In this document: positions 16,599-26,996 of the stretch, one piece after another
Layout of the letters: each line of letters starts with the position of its first letter
Numbering within the stretch: the stretch's first letter is position 1
Assembly: GCF_000423485.1 (NCBI RefSeq)
Contig: NZ_AUIB01000007.1
Span: 1 to 64,000, forward strand
Direction: 5' to 3'
From: Propionimicrobium lymphophilum DSM 4903
GTDB lineage: Bacteria > Actinomycetota > Actinomycetes > Propionibacteriales > Propionibacteriaceae
DNA: 64,000 bases
Translations under genes and position numbers: made by a program
Notes under the pieces: model-generated
The model's input: the letters and a program-made list of their open reading frames with translations, nothing else
Database searches by the model: none
Told to the model about the DNA's origin: nothing

Positions 16599-19466
16599 GT
16601 GGCTAAGGTCCGCGTCTACGAGCTAGCAAAACAGCTCGGACTCGAAAGTAAACAATTAATCGCAAAACTTAACGACATGGGCGAATTCGTTCGCTCCGCT
16701 TCCTCCACGATCGAGGCCCCAGTGGTTCGTCGTGTCAAGGAGAAGTTCGAACAAGAGGGTGGCCAGGCCGAGGCCAAGAAGGCGCCCACAAAGTCTAAGG
16801 CGGCTAGCCGTAAGGCACCCGCGCCCGGTGCGACTAATGCTCCGGTAGAAACCAAAGAACCGATAAAGCCGAGCGCGACTGTGGCTGCCGAAAAGGCCGA
16901 CAAGACTGCAAAGACTTCGTCTGCTAAGCCGGCTGCCAAGAGCGTATCGGCGGCTACGAAAGCTACGCCGGCTGCAATGCCTGGTGCGAATACCGCGTCC
17001 CGTAACGCTCCTCGCCCCAGCCAGGCTGGTGTAGTGCCGTCGACCTCGAAGCCGATCAGCGCCGAGAAGCCCGCCGCTAAGCCTTCGAGCCCTGCACAGG
17101 CTCCAAAACCTGCTGCCAAGCCAGCGCCGAAGCCCAGTCCTCGCATTACACCGAAGACTGCGCACCAGAGTGCTGCGAAGGCTAAGCCGGCGCCGAGCAA
17201 TCAGGTGCGCCGCAGCAGCGGCAAGCCGCGTCCGGGCAACAACCCGTTCAGCTCCACGCAAGGCATGGGCCAGTCCCGTCACGGTTCGCAGCGTCGTGGT
17301 TCCGGTGGCTCGCAGCGTCCGCGCTCCGGTGCAGCCACGCCTGCGATGCCTCGTCCAGGCGGCACTTCCGGAATGCCCAAGCCGAACCCTGCGATGATGC
17401 CGAAGCGGGCAAATAACGCTCTCAGTAAGACCTCGAGCGGTCGCGGAGGACGCCGTGGAGGCCGCTCCAATAACAACAATGGCCCCGGCGGTTTCGGACG
17501 TCCAGGAGGTGCACCGCCTCGTGGTCGTACCTTCCGCGGCAGCACCCAGGGTGCATTCGGTCGCGGCAGCGGTGGCCGCAAGCGCAAGTCTAAGAAGCAG
17601 CGCAGGCAAGAATTCGACGAAATGAAGGCACCGGTAATTGGTGGCGTACGCATTCGCAAGGGTGACGGTCAGACCGTTCGCCTGCGTCGCGGCGCCTCGC
17701 TTACCGATCTGGCCGAAAAGATCGACGTCGATGCAGCACAGCTCGTACAGGTGCTGTTCAACATGGGCGAAATGATCACGGCTACTCAGTCGGTTCCCGA
17801 CGAGACACTGGAGATCCTTGGCGCCGAGCTGGATTACAACATCCAGGTAGTTTCTCCCGAAGACGAGGATCGCGAGCTGCTGGAAAGCTTCGACCTCGAG
17901 TTCGGCGAGAACGAGGGCGGCGAGGAAGATCTGTCCGCTCGTCCGCCGGTCGTCACCGTTATGGGTCACGTTGACCACGGTAAAACCAAGCTGTTGGACG
18001 CCCTGCGACACTCGAACGTTCAGGCTAAGGAGGCCGGTGGCATTACCCAGTCCATCGGTGCCTACCAGATCGAGACTGAGGTGGAAGGCGAGACTCGCCC
18101 GATCACCTTCATCGATACCCCGGGCCACGAGGCCTTCACGCAGATGCGTGCTCGTGGTGCGAAGTCGACCGATATCGCGGTTCTGGTTGTCGCGGCCGAT
18201 GACGGCGTCATGCCTCAGACAATCGAGGCGATGAACCACGCCAAGGCCGCTGATGTTCCGATCGTGGTTGCTGTCAACAAGATCGATAAGCCTACTGCCG
18301 ATCCGGCCAAGGTTCGCGGCCAGTTGATGGAATTCGGACTGACTCCGGAGGACTACGGCGGCGACACGATGTTTGTCGATGTTTCCGCGGTCACGGGCAA
18401 GGGCATCGACGATCTACTCGAGGCGATCGTCCTAACCGCAGACGCGGCACTAGACCTGCGCGCCAACCCGGACATGCCGGCTCAGGGCGTCGCTATTGAG
18501 GCCCACCTAGACCAGGGTCGCGGCCCGGTGGCCACCGTCCTCATCCAGCGCGGTACGCTGCGCAAGGGCGAGTCCATCGTCGCCGGATCTTCGTACGGCC
18601 GCGTTCGTGCGATGATCAACGACCGTGGCGAATCCGTGGACGAGGCTCCGCCTTCGGCTCCGGTTCAGGTTCTCGGTCTGACCAGCGTTCCTGGTGCAGG
18701 CGACAACTTCCTTGTCGTCGACGACGACCGCGTCGCGCGTCAGATCGCCGATAAGCGTGAGGCACGCATGCGCGCCGCAATGCAGGCTGCAAGCAGCCGC
18801 CGCAAGACCCTCGACGAGCTGTTCGAACAACTCGAGAAGGGCGAGACCAGCGAGTTGACGCTGATCCTGAAGGGCGATGGAGCCGGCTCCGTCGAGGCCC
18901 TGGAGGATTCGCTGAGCCGTATCGAGGTCGGCGACGAGGTCAGCCTGCGCGTCATCGACCGCGGTGTTGGTGCCATCACCGAGACCAACGTTTCGCTGGC
19001 AGCCGCGAGCGATCCGCACGCCGTCATCATCGGTTTCAACGTTCGCCCCACGGCTCAGGCCGCGAAGCTGGCGGACCGCGAGAACGTCGACATCCGTTAC
19101 TACTCGGTCATTTACGACGCGATCGACGAGATCGAGGCTGCTCTCAAGGGCATGCTCAAGCCGATCTACGAAGAGAAGACTCTTGGCCAGGCGGAGATTC
19201 GTCAGATCTTCCGCAGCTCCAAGGTTGGAAACATCGCGGGCTGCATGGTCGAGAATGGGCTCATCCGACGCAACGCCAAGGCAAGGCTGCTGCGCGATGG
19301 CGTCGTCGTTCGCGAGACCAGCATTGACTCCTTGCGTCGTGAAAAGGACGACGTCACCGAGGTCCGCGAGGGCTTCGAATGCGGTGTGACCCTCGAGCAC
19401 TACGACGACATCCAGACCGGTGACGTCATCGAGTGCTACGAGATGGTGGAAAAGCCACGCGACTAG
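16599..19466 (+). CDS. infB: Translation initiation factor IF-2
   Basis: This GTPase brings initiator fMet-tRNA to the 30S subunit and promotes subunit joining. The 955 residues comprise an N-terminal IF2_N domain (1-50), a long Ala/Pro/Lys linker turning into Gly/Arg-rich sequence (about 55-335), a second IF2_N domain (about 345-400) and a G domain from about 447 ([49 protein letters not shown]). Domains II, III and IV follow. GTG 16599 follows AAGGAGATAA. The 237-base gap from ylxR may hold a separate promoter. A long opposite-strand frame here is a composition artefact. Confidence 0.97.
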   Translation: MAKVRVYELAKQLGLESKQLIAKLNDMGEFVRSASSTIEAPVVRRVKEKFEQEGGQAEAKKAPTKSKAASRKAPAPGATNAPVETKEPIKPSATVAAEKADKTAKTSSAKPAAKSVSAATKATPAAMPGANTASRNAPRPSQAGVVPSTSKPISAEKPAAKPSSPAQAPKPAAKPAPKPSPRITPKTAHQSAAKAKPAPSNQVRRSSGKPRPGNNPFSSTQGMGQSRHGSQRRGSGGSQRPRSGAATPAMPRPGGTSGMPKPNPAMMPKRANNALSKTSSGRGGRRGGRSNNNNGPGGFGRPGGAPPRGRTFRGSTQGAFGRGSGGRKRKSKKQRRQEFDEMKAPVIGGVRIRKGDGQTVRLRRGASLTDLAEKIDVDAAQLVQVLFNMGEMITATQSVPDETLEILGAELDYNIQVVSPEDEDRELLESFDLEFGENEGGEEDLSARPPVVTVMGHVDHGKTKLLDALRHSNVQAKEAGGITQSIGAYQIETEVEGETRPITFIDTPGHEAFTQMRARGAKSTDIAVLVVAADDGVMPQTIEAMNHAKAADVPIVVAVNKIDKPTADPAKVRGQLMEFGLTPEDYGGDTMFVDVSAVTGKGIDDLLEAIVLTADAALDLRANPDMPAQGVAIEAHLDQGRGPVATVLIQRGTLRKGESIVAGSSYGRVRAMINDRGESVDEAPPSAPVQVLGLTSVPGAGDNFLVVDDDRVARQIADKREARMRAAMQAASSRRKTLDELFEQLEKGETSELTLILKGDGAGSVEALEDSLSRIEVGDEVSLRVIDRGVGAITETNVSLAAASDPHAVIIGFNVRPTAQAAKLADRENVDIRYYSVIYDAIDEIEAALKGMLKPIYEEKTLGQAEIRQIFRSSKVGNIAGCMVENGLIRRNAKARLLRDGVVVRETSIDSLRREKDDVTEVREGFECGVTLEHYDDIQTGDVIECYEMVEKPRD

Positions 19467-19473
19467 GAGAAGC

Positions 19474-19914
19474 ATGACTAATCCGCGTATTGGAAAGATC
19501 GCAGACCAGATTCGTAAAATCATCGCGCAGTTGCTCGAGCGTCGTGTGAAGGACCCCCGCCTAGGGTTCGTCACGATCACCGACGTTCGGGTGACCGGCG
19601 ACGGTCGTGAAGCTACGGTCTTCTACACCGATTTCGGTTCGTCCCTAGACGGGCGCGAAGCGGACGCCGTGGACGGCAAGACTGACACGGCGGCGGCTCT
19701 CGAATCTGCCAAGGGCATGATGCGCAGCGTCATAGGCAAGAAGCTCGGTATGAAATTCGTGCCGACCCTGACTTTCGTCCCCGACGGCTCCCAGGAGTCC
19801 GCCCGCGAGATCGAAGAACTCCTAGACAGGGTTCGCATCGCGGACGAACAGCTGGCCAGCCAACGAGGCGATAAGTTCGCCGGCGACGCCGATCCATATC
19901 GTGCTGATGAGTGA
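19474..19914 (+). CDS. rbfA: Ribosome-binding factor A
   Basis: RbfA binds helix 1 of 16S rRNA during late 30S assembly and is a cold-shock factor in E. coli. The 146-residue protein starts MTNPRIGKIADQIRKI and has the KH-like core LLERRVKDPRLGFVTITDV, followed by TVFYTDFGSSL, VIGKKLGMKFVPTLTFVPD and a short acidic tail. ATG 19474 follows TAGGAG, 7 bases after the infB stop. It overlaps truB. Confidence 0.95.
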   Translation: MTNPRIGKIADQIRKIIAQLLERRVKDPRLGFVTITDVRVTGDGREATVFYTDFGSSLDGREADAVDGKTDTAAALESAKGMMRSVIGKKLGMKFVPTLTFVPDGSQESAREIEELLDRVRIADEQLASQRGDKFAGDADPYRADE

Positions 19915-20782
19915 TTCTGGAATTCTGATTGTCGATAAGCCCGCCGGGCTGACCAGCCAGCAAGTGGTTGGTCGGGTCCGGCGGGTCTTCGATGCTAGGA
20001 AAAGAAAGTTGAAGGTTGGTCACGCGGGCACGCTCGACCCGATGGCCACCGGCGTTCTGATCGTGGGCGTTGGCAAGGCAACAAGGCTTTTGGGTCATCT
20101 TGCGCTGCACGACAAGGCCTATTCTGCAACCATTCGATTGGGCCAGTCGACCTCCACAGATGACGCAGAGGGCGAACTGATCCAGGCTAGCGATGCAAGC
20201 TCCATCAGCGAGCAGCAGCTAGCCGAAGCAATCAAGCCGCTGACAGGCGACATCATGCAGGTGCCCAGCTCGGTGTCTGCGATCAAGGTGAACGGGAAGC
20301 GCGCCTACGCTCTGGCCCGAAAGGGCGAGGACGTGGCGCTAGCCGCCAGACCAGTGACCGTCAGTCGCTTCGACGTGCTAGATGTTCGCAAGTTGGGCGA
20401 GGTCTTGGATGTTGATGTCGAGGTCGAAGTGAGCTCTGGAACATACGTTCGCGCACTTGCCAGGGACCTAGGCGAAGCGCTCGGCGTCGGCGGCCACCTG
20501 ACGATGTTGCGTCGCAGCAGGATTGGCCGCTACAACTTGGCGGAGGCGGTGGCTCTCGACGACATTAGCGAAGAAGCCATGATGCCGATGGCTCAGGCCG
20601 CCCGGTTTAGCTTTCCCGTACGAAACGTGGACGAAGCTCAGGCGCGAAACGTCGGCTATGGCAAACCGCTAGACATCACCGTCGAGGGGCCAGTAACTGG
20701 TTTGGTCGATCCGGAAGGTAACCTGATCGCGCTCTACGCACCAGATGACTCGGGCGCAAAGCCGCTTGCAGTGTTGATCTGA
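19907..20782 (+). CDS. truB: tRNA pseudouridine(55) synthase TruB
   Basis: It makes pseudouridine 55 in the T-loop of tRNAs. It has the family start GILIVDKPAGLTSQQVVGRV, the catalytic aspartate in VGHAGTLDPMATGVL, the QVPSSVSAIKVNGKRAYALAR-type segment and SSGTYVRALARDLGEAL. A C-terminal TruB/PUA-like part follows. From ATG 19907 it has 291 residues; GTG 19901 is an alternative. It overlaps rbfA by 8 bases and ends in a strong terminator. Confidence 0.95.
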   Translation: MSDSGILIVDKPAGLTSQQVVGRVRRVFDARKRKLKVGHAGTLDPMATGVLIVGVGKATRLLGHLALHDKAYSATIRLGQSTSTDDAEGELIQASDASSISEQQLAEAIKPLTGDIMQVPSSVSAIKVNGKRAYALARKGEDVALAARPVTVSRFDVLDVRKLGEVLDVDVEVEVSSGTYVRALARDLGEALGVGGHLTMLRRSRIGRYNLAEAVALDDISEEAMMPMAQAARFSFPVRNVDEAQARNVGYGKPLDITVEGPVTGLVDPEGNLIALYAPDDSGAKPLAVLI

Positions 20783-20798
20783 TAAATCAGGTGAATCT

Positions 20799-20829
20799 AA
20801 AAAGTCGCCCGAAGTTCGGGCGACTTTTT
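20799..20829. terminator. Terminator after truB, probably shared with the convergent MarC gene
   Basis: The arms AAAAAGTCGCCCGAA (20799-20813) and TTCGGGCGACTTTTT (20815-20829) form a near-continuous palindrome ending in T5. It stands between convergent truB and the MarC-family gene and can work in both directions. Confidence 0.88.
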
Positions 20830-20842
20830 CGGTTTGAGCCGA

Positions 20843-21445
20843 TTAGTGGGTGGCAAGCGAGAAGTAATCCGCGATGCCGTTCAGCGTCATCTGCACGGCC
20901 ACGATGACCAACACCATGCCCATCAGGCGTTCGATAGCAGTCAAAGTCTTTTCACCAAACAGCTTGATCAGGGACTGCGAGAAGAACAGCACGATGGCGG
21001 TGACGAGCCAAGAGACGATAAGCGCCAGCAGATACCAAGCAATGCCCTCCGGGTTGCGCGAGACGAGCACGATTTCCATCGCCAACAGACTTGGCCCGGC
21101 GACGTAAGGCACGGCGAGCGGCACGATGAAGGGCTCGTCCTCCGGCACCCTTTCGCTCAACGAATAGGTTGGCGTCGGGAAGATCATGCGCAGCGCGATC
21201 AGCATCAAGATGACGCCACCCGCAACAGTCAGAGCAGGTGGAGAGACATCGAAAATCTTCATGAACGTCTGGCCGCCGAACAAGAATACGAGCATGACGA
21301 CCAGCGCGATAAGCAACTCTCGAACCACGATTCTGCGCCTGCGGCGGGCTACCGTGTGGCGAAGAGCCGTGAGGAAAAGCGGAATATTTCCGAGCGGATC
21401 CATGATGAGGATAAAGATTGCAGCAGCTGAGATAAACAATTCCAC
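20843..21445 (-). CDS. MarC-family integral membrane protein
   Basis: This 200-residue protein has six predicted hydrophobic segments and MarC/YhgN-family motifs: FILIMDPLGNIPLFLTAL at the N-terminus, AGGVILMLIALRMIF, and VPLAVPYVAGPSLLAMEIVL in the fourth segment. The family's transport role is unsettled; E. coli MarC was once linked to antibiotic resistance, but this was later withdrawn. It is in the cytoplasmic membrane. It is inserted on the opposite strand between truB and ribF, genes that are often adjacent in actinobacteria. Confidence 0.88.
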   Translation of the reverse strand: MELFISAAAIFILIMDPLGNIPLFLTALRHTVARRRRRIVVRELLIALVVMLVFLFGGQTFMKIFDVSPPALTVAGGVILMLIALRMIFPTPTYSLSERVPEDEPFIVPLAVPYVAGPSLLAMEIVLVSRNPEGIAWYLLALIVSWLVTAIVLFFSQSLIKLFGEKTLTAIERLMGMVLVIVAVQMTLNGIADYFSLATH

Positions 21446-21530
21446 GCAAGGCAGATTAGCGCAGTTGGTTAATTCACGCTTCTTGCCTCTAAGCTGATGT
21501 GCGGTTCACTCATCGATTTCGGAGGTCTCA

Positions 21531-22457
21531 ATGCGCCGCAGCGTGGTGTTGATCGGAAACTTTGACGGTGTCCATCTCGGTCACCAGTCGCTGATCGATC
21601 GCGCCCGAGCACACGCAACAGCCCTCACGGACGATGAGGGGCCGCTGCCCGTGCTGGCGGTTACTTTCTGGCCGCATCCGACGAAAATTTTTAATCCAGA
21701 GCACACACCTAAGCTGCTGTGCCCGCTGCCCGAACGCCTGGATCTGCTGACCTCCAACGGCGTCGACGAGGTCCGCGTGGTTCAGTTCACCGAAGAGATC
21801 TCCGGGTGGAGCCCGCAGCAATTCATCGAGACGATCTTGATGCCGCTGAACCCGGCAGCAATAGTCGTCGGCGAGAACTTCCGATTCGGCAAGAAGGCGG
21901 CAGGGACTCCGCAGGATCTGCGCGAGTATTCAGCCGGTCTTTCAGACGGCTTCGACGTAGACGAGGTTGCCCTGGCCGAGATCGAGAATCGTGTTGCCAG
22001 TTCCAGCGCGATCAGAGAGTCGCTGCAGGCCGGGGACGTCGAGACTGCCGCGGTTAATCTAGGGCGATATTTCCGGGTCAGGGGAGTGGTGGTCGTCGGT
22101 GATCAACGCGGCCGACTGCTCGGTTTCCCGACCGCGAACCTGCCCATCAGTTCCGAATACGAGGTGCCCGCGGATGGCGTCTACGCCGGCTGGGTTAGAG
22201 TGCTCGATGATCCGGACGTGAAAATGCCTGCCGCGATCAGCGTTGGCTCCAACCCGACCTTCGACGGCGTTCTCAATCGACGCGTCGAGTCTTACGTGCT
22301 AGACCGCGACGACCTCGAGCTTTACGGAAAGTGGATCGCGGTGGACTTCGTCGCCCAACTGCGCGGAATGATCAAATTTAGCTCTGTCGACGAGCTCGTC
22401 AAGCAGATGAATAAGGACGTGGAAAAAACCCGCGAGCTGCTGGCCCCGTCCGCCTAG
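21531..22457 (+). CDS. ribF: Bifunctional riboflavin kinase / FAD synthetase
   Basis: It phosphorylates riboflavin to FMN and adenylylates FMN to FAD. The 308-residue protein has the N-terminal nucleotidyltransferase domain (1-180; VVLIGNFDGVHLGHQSLID, VGENFRFGKKAAG, SSSAIRESLQAGD) and the C-terminal flavokinase domain (185-305; GRLLGFPTANLPI, DGVYAGWV, FDFVAQLR-like AVDFVAQLRGMIKF). TCGGAGGTCTCA precedes the ATG. The product supplies flavin to enzymes such as SdhA. It is followed by rpsO. Confidence 0.95.
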   Translation: MRRSVVLIGNFDGVHLGHQSLIDRARAHATALTDDEGPLPVLAVTFWPHPTKIFNPEHTPKLLCPLPERLDLLTSNGVDEVRVVQFTEEISGWSPQQFIETILMPLNPAAIVVGENFRFGKKAAGTPQDLREYSAGLSDGFDVDEVALAEIENRVASSSAIRESLQAGDVETAAVNLGRYFRVRGVVVVGDQRGRLLGFPTANLPISSEYEVPADGVYAGWVRVLDDPDVKMPAAISVGSNPTFDGVLNRRVESYVLDRDDLELYGKWIAVDFVAQLRGMIKFSSVDELVKQMNKDVEKTRELLAPSA

Positions 22458-22596
22458 GTCCTTCGCCTTGCCAGGCGATTTAGGTGGCTGGGCGCCAAAC
22501 TGCTAGAGTATTCAATCGCCGTCTGATCGGCCGCGGATGCCCAAGAGCAACTTAAGTTGCGCCGCGCAACGGGAAACTGAAAGGAGAGCTGTCTTC

Positions 22597-22860
22597 ATGG
22601 ATGCAGCTGAAAAGAACAAAATTATTGAAGAGTACGCAACGCACCCGGGTGACACTGGTTCTCCAGACGTTCAGATTGCGCTGCTGAGCAAGCGAATCTC
22701 CGACCTGACCGAGCACCTGAAGGTCCACAAAGGCGACCACCACTCTCGCCGTGGCCTGATGCTGATGGTTGGTAAGCGTCGTCGTCTGCTCAACTACGTG
22801 GCTAAGGAAGACATCAACCACTACCGTGAACTCATTAAGCGGTTGGGTCTGCGCCGGTGA
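22597..22860 (+). CDS. rpsO: 30S ribosomal protein S15
   Basis: S15 organises the central domain of 16S rRNA. The 87-residue protein has the family helices ([40 protein letters not shown] and [19 protein letters not shown]) and ends [12 protein letters not shown] 22597 follows GAAAGGAGAGC; the frame is open upstream to 22537, but that part is unlike S15. The rpsO-pnp order is classical. Confidence 0.96.
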   Translation: MDAAEKNKIIEEYATHPGDTGSPDVQIALLSKRISDLTEHLKVHKGDHHSRRGLMLMVGKRRRLLNYVAKEDINHYRELIKRLGLRR

Positions 22861-23128
22861 CGTTTTGACTTATTTGGGGAGTGGCTGCTCGAGCGGTCGC
22901 TCCCCATTGGCGTGTAATGGACAATCTGCATGCCAAGTTCCCCGAGTTAAGTGGATAATGCAAGGGGAAGCGAAAAACTAAATAGGTACTGGGGAATGCG
23001 GTTTGGTCCTCGGTAGTGGCTGCCGGGAAGAATGCCCGTTGGCCTCGATCGAAGACCGGCCCGTGGTTTCCCCCTTAAAAACAGCCGAGGCGCAGATTCG
23101 CCCGGCTACGACTACATAAGGAGGACCC
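22861..23128 (+). other. rpsO-pnp intergenic region with hairpins
   Basis: This 268-base gap holds no credible gene. GGGGAG (22876-22881) pairs with CTCCCC further on (ending at 22905), a possible rpsO terminator without a T-run. TTCCCC and GGGGAA arms lie around 22940-22973. A GC-rich block near 23030-23070 can also fold. It is probably the pnp promoter plus a structured leader, as pnp leaders in other bacteria are RNase III and PNPase targets; here that is inference. Confidence 0.4.
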
Positions 23129-25354
23129 GTGGAGGGACCTGAAATCAAATACTCTGAGGCCATTATCGACAATGGCAAATTCGGCAAGCACGTAATGCGC
23201 TTCGAGACCGGTCTGCTGGCTCAGCAGGCCGACGGCGCCGCCGCCGTTTACATGGATGGCGACTCGATGCTGCTTTCCACCACCACAGCGCAGAAGACCC
23301 CGCGCGAATCCATCGACTTCTTCCCGCTGACTGTTGACGTCGAGGAGAAGATGTTCTCCATCGGCAAGATTCCGGGCAGCTTCTTCCGTCGCGAGGGACG
23401 TCCCAGCGACAACGCCATCCTGGCTTGCCGCCTGATTGACCGCCCGCTGCGTCCGGCTTTCGTTAAGGGCCTGCGCAACGAGGTTCAGGTAGTTGTCACC
23501 GTGCTCGCCATGGACCTGAACGTTCAGTACGACGTTGTTGCTATCAACGCGGCTTCGATGTCCACCCAGATCGCAGGCCTGCCGTTTAGCGGCCCGATCG
23601 GTGGCGTCCGCATCAGCCTGATCGACGATCAGTGGGTTGCGTTCCCGACCTACGAGCAGGACGCTTCAGCGACCTTCTCGATGGTTGTTGCCGGCCGCGT
23701 GCTGGCCGATGGCGACATCGCCGTCATGATGGTTGAGGCTGGCGGCACCGACGCCACTTGGGACAACGTTCGCGCAGGCAAGACCGCCCCGACCGAAGAG
23801 GTCGTCGCCCAGGGTCTTGAGGCTGCCAAGCCGTTCATCAAGGTTCTTTGCGACGCTCAGGCCGAGCTCGCCGAGCAGGTCAATAAGGAAACCTACCCAT
23901 TCCCCGTATTCAAGGAATACGAAGATGACGTCTACGAGGCAGTCGAGAAGCTGGCCTCTGACGAGCTGGACCGCATCATGCAGATTGCCGACAAGCTCGA
24001 GCGTCAGGACGCCGAGAAGGAACTCAAGAACAAGGTCGTCGAGGAACTCGTCGCCAAGGAGGAGTTCGCCGAGCGCGAGGCCGAAATAGGTGGCGCCTTT
24101 AAGGCAGTTCAGAAGAAGATCGTGCGCAACCGCGTCCTAAAGGAAGGCAAGCGCATCGATGGTCGTGGCCCCAAGGACATCCGCACGCTGAGCTCTCAGG
24201 TTGGCATCATTCCACGCGTTCACGGCAGTTCGCTGTTCCAGCGCGGCGAGACCCAGGTCATGGGCATCACCACGCTGAATATGCTCGACATGGAGCAGAA
24301 GCTCGACACCCTGAGCCCGAACAACACCAAGCGCTACATGCACCAGTACGAGATGCCGCCGTATTCCACCGGTGAGACTGGCCGCGTCGGCTCCCCGAAA
24401 CGTCGTGAGGTTGGCCACGGTCACCTGGCCGAGCGTGCTATCACCCCGGTTCTTCCGGCCCGCGAGGAATTCCCCTACGCGATTCGCCAGAATTCGATGG
24501 CGGTTGGCTCCAACGGCTCCACTTCCATGGGTTCGGTTTGTGCATCCAGCCTGGCTCTAATGAATGCTGGCGTTCCGCTGCGCGCCCCGGTCGCAGGCAT
24601 CGCAATGGGCCTGATGAGCGAGACCGACGAGAACGGTGAGACCCACTACCTGACCTTGACCGACATCCTGGGTGCTGAGGACGCGCTCGGCGACATGGAC
24701 TTCAAGGTTGCAGGCCCCGAGGGCTTCATCACCGCCCTCCAGCTCGACACCAAGCTAAACGGCATCCCGGCTGACGTTCTGGCTGCCGCCCTGAAGCAGG
24801 CTCACGAGGCTCGCATCACCATCCTGGACGTTATGAACGAGGCAATTAACGAGCCCGACGAGATGGCTGAGACCGCGCCGCGCATCATCACCGTCACTAT
24901 CCCGACCGACAAGATCGGCGAGGTGATCGGGCCTAAGGGCAAGATCATAAACCAGATCCAGGACGAGACCGGCGCCAACATCTCCATCGAGGAGGACGGC
25001 ACCGTCTACGTCGGCGCCGACAACGGCGAGTCCGCGGAGGCTGCGCGCAAGCAGATCAACGCGATCGCTAACCCTGTCATGCCGCAGAAGGGCGAGCGTT
25101 ATCTGGGTACCGTCGTCAAGCTGACCAACTTCGGCGCATTCGTCTCCTTGCTCCCGGGCAAGGATGGCCTGCTGCACATCTCGAAGCTGCGCAAGCTGAA
25201 CGATGGCAATCGCGTCGAGTCCGTCGAGGACGTCGTCAGCGTCGGCCAGAAGCTGCAGGTTGAGATCACCGACATCGACGACCGTGGCAAGCTGTCGCTC
25301 AGCCCGGTGGTTGAAGAAGAAAAGTCCGAGGACGCCGAGGCATCCGAGGAGTAA
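23129..25354 (+). CDS. pnp: Polyribonucleotide nucleotidyltransferase (PNPase)
   Basis: It is a phosphorolytic 3'-5' exoribonuclease, and in actinobacteria also the main RNA 3'-tailing enzyme. The 741 residues comprise RNase PH domain 1 (about 1-150), an all-alpha linker (about 240-330), RNase PH domain 2 (about 335-540; [30 protein letters not shown]), a KH domain (about 590-650; [18 protein letters not shown]), an S1 domain (about 660-730; [20 protein letters not shown]) and an acidic tail. GTG 23129 follows AAGGAGGACCC. A terminator follows the gene. Confidence 0.97.
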   Translation: MEGPEIKYSEAIIDNGKFGKHVMRFETGLLAQQADGAAAVYMDGDSMLLSTTTAQKTPRESIDFFPLTVDVEEKMFSIGKIPGSFFRREGRPSDNAILACRLIDRPLRPAFVKGLRNEVQVVVTVLAMDLNVQYDVVAINAASMSTQIAGLPFSGPIGGVRISLIDDQWVAFPTYEQDASATFSMVVAGRVLADGDIAVMMVEAGGTDATWDNVRAGKTAPTEEVVAQGLEAAKPFIKVLCDAQAELAEQVNKETYPFPVFKEYEDDVYEAVEKLASDELDRIMQIADKLERQDAEKELKNKVVEELVAKEEFAEREAEIGGAFKAVQKKIVRNRVLKEGKRIDGRGPKDIRTLSSQVGIIPRVHGSSLFQRGETQVMGITTLNMLDMEQKLDTLSPNNTKRYMHQYEMPPYSTGETGRVGSPKRREVGHGHLAERAITPVLPAREEFPYAIRQNSMAVGSNGSTSMGSVCASSLALMNAGVPLRAPVAGIAMGLMSETDENGETHYLTLTDILGAEDALGDMDFKVAGPEGFITALQLDTKLNGIPADVLAAALKQAHEARITILDVMNEAINEPDEMAETAPRIITVTIPTDKIGEVIGPKGKIINQIQDETGANISIEEDGTVYVGADNGESAEAARKQINAIANPVMPQKGERYLGTVVKLTNFGAFVSLLPGKDGLLHISKLRKLNDGNRVESVEDVVSVGQKLQVEITDIDDRGKLSLSPVVEEEKSEDAEASEE

Positions 25355-25379
25355 TTCTTCAAATAAATAAATAACTTTG

Positions 25380-25405
25380 ATTGGCGGCCCCTCTGGGCCG
25401 CCAAT
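25380..25405 (+). terminator. Intrinsic terminator after pnp
   Basis: TTGGCGGCC (25381-25389) pairs with GGCCGCCAA (25396-25404), extended by one A-T pair, and is followed by TTTTTA. It lies about 25 bases past the pnp stop. Confidence 0.88.
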
Positions 25406-25470
25406 TTTTATTCATATTTTTGTCACCAGCACCTAGTAGTGTTCGTTGTAACGAAGTGAGGAGATTCTAA

Positions 25471-26205
25471 GTGATAAAGGTTGCAGTTTTTGGGGCAAAG
25501 GGTCGCATGGGTCAACGCATTTGCCAGGCGGTCGAAGAAGCCGAAGACATGGAGCTGGTTGCGGCGATTGACGCAGGAGAGGACCGCGAACCGGCCAAAG
25601 CTGCGGATGTGGCGATCGATTTCACCGTCCCCGACGCGGTTCTTGGCAATATCGAGTGGTGCCTGAGCAATAACGTCCACACCGTAGTTGGCACCACGGG
25701 GTTCACAGACGAAAAGTACGACAAGGTTCGCAAATGGCAGGCTTCCAGCAAGGCGAACGCGCTCATTGCGTCGAACTTCTCTATCGCTGCCGTGCTGATG
25801 ATGAGCTTTGCAGCGAAGGCAGCCCCGTTCTTCGAGTCCGTAGAGATAATCGAGCTGCACCACCCCGACAAGTTAGATGCGCCATCGGGTACCGCGCAGA
25901 CCACCGCCCGCGCGATCTCTCAGGCACGAGAAAAGGCCGGCTGCGCGCAGATTCCCGATGCCACCCAGACAGATCCGAATGGGGCTAGGGGAGCGCAGAT
26001 CGACGGCGTTCACATCCACGCGGTTCGCTCCCGCGGTCTGTTCGCTCACCAAGAGGTCATCTTCGGTAACCCCGGCGAGCAGTTGACCGTCCGCGACGAT
26101 TCATTCGATCGCGGCAGCTACATGCCCGGCATCCTGGCCGCAGTTCGCGCTATTGGCGATCGCCCTGGCCTGACAATCGGCATAGACGAACTTTTAGGAG
26201 TCTAA
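25471..26205 (+). CDS. dapB: 4-hydroxy-tetrahydrodipicolinate reductase
   Basis: It reduces 4-hydroxy-tetrahydrodipicolinate with NAD(P)H in the lysine/diaminopimelate pathway, supplying the peptidoglycan cross-link. The 244-residue protein has the nucleotide-binding start KVAVFGAKGRMGQRICQAV, the VGTTGF motif and the catalytic/substrate segment IELHHPDKLDAPSGTA with its His pair and Lys. GTG 25471 follows GAGGAGATTC. The 6-bp inverted repeat TTCGTT/AACGAA (25442-25455) lies just upstream. The DUF2993 gene follows after 1 base. Confidence 0.95.
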   Translation: MIKVAVFGAKGRMGQRICQAVEEAEDMELVAAIDAGEDREPAKAADVAIDFTVPDAVLGNIEWCLSNNVHTVVGTTGFTDEKYDKVRKWQASSKANALIASNFSIAAVLMMSFAAKAAPFFESVEIIELHHPDKLDAPSGTAQTTARAISQAREKAGCAQIPDATQTDPNGARGAQIDGVHIHAVRSRGLFAHQEVIFGNPGEQLTVRDDSFDRGSYMPGILAAVRAIGDRPGLTIGIDELLGV

Positions 26206-26206
26206 A

Positions 26207-26908
26207 TTGCGTACTGCCCTCAAGTGGATTCTCGGCATTTTGATCGTGGTCGCCCTTGCGGTGGGCTTCGTTGTGGCGGATACAGCGGTCAAACGAAACG
26301 CCGAGATCGCCACCCGCGATCAGATCATGCAGGAGTTCTCAAGCGAATCGGGGCCTGCCGGCGCGAACGTGAAGTTCGATGGTTTCCCGTTCATGAAGTA
26401 TTTTTTCAACCACAAAATCTCTTCCGGCACGCTCCAGGCCGACAACCTGTACATTGCCGACCAGGACTTCCGCATTGCCAAAGCAGACTTGAGTTTCGAC
26501 ACTGTGTACTTGCCGAAAGAGGGCAGCGGCAAGGTTGATTCTGGGCTGGGCACATTTACGCTTTCCTACGATGAACTGTCCAGGAAAACCGGTAACGAGC
26601 TCAGCATGTATTACGCGGGCGACGAGCGGGTCGGGGCCAAAGGGAACGTGGAAATCATGGGCACCAGCTCCAAGATGGACATCACTTTCGGCCTAGAGCT
26701 GGCCGGCAACGAGATCCGTTACAAGGATGTCAAGGCGCAGTTCGCGGGCTTCACGATTCCTGAGGAACTATTGAACAGCGAGGAGGCCCAGAAACAGATG
26801 GCCACTACGCTGCCTGAGGCCCCCGGCTTGACCTACGAGTCTTTGACCCCCACCGAAGAAGGACTTGTGGTCGGCGTTTCAGTCAGCGGATTGGAGCTGC
26901 CGGCATAG
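26207..26908 (+). CDS. DUF2993 (LmeA-like) lipid-binding protein
   Basis: This 233-residue protein has one N-terminal membrane segment or uncleaved signal (ALKWILGILIVVALAVGFVV) and an extracytoplasmic DUF2993 body, rich in beta-strand patterns (KFDGFPFMKYF, DQDFRIAKADLSFDTVYL, GLVVGVSVSGLELPA). In mycobacteria the family member LmeA binds phosphatidylinositol lipids and helps lipomannan elongation. A similar envelope role here is inferred. TTG 26207 starts 1 base after the dapB stop, so it is probably cotranscribed with dapB. The hairpin arms GGGCTTGCC and GGCGAGCCC (26914-26940) follow. Confidence 0.78.
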   Translation: MRTALKWILGILIVVALAVGFVVADTAVKRNAEIATRDQIMQEFSSESGPAGANVKFDGFPFMKYFFNHKISSGTLQADNLYIADQDFRIAKADLSFDTVYLPKEGSGKVDSGLGTFTLSYDELSRKTGNELSMYYAGDERVGAKGNVEIMGTSSKMDITFGLELAGNEIRYKDVKAQFAGFTIPEELLNSEEAQKQMATTLPEAPGLTYESLTPTEEGLVVGVSVSGLELPA

Positions 26909-26996
26909 TCGTCGGGCTTGCCTTTTGAGTTGGCGAGCCCCACTTCCTAGCGCGCCAAAGGTGAAGCTCGCTTGAGATCGCGATAGTTTATAACTC

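Noticed and set aside
16656-18239. 527-codon open frame on the minus strand opposite infB
   Set aside because: It is antisense to the conserved IF-2 gene, rich in Arg/Leu/Ala from high-GC codon mirroring, and has no family resemblance or ribosome-binding site.
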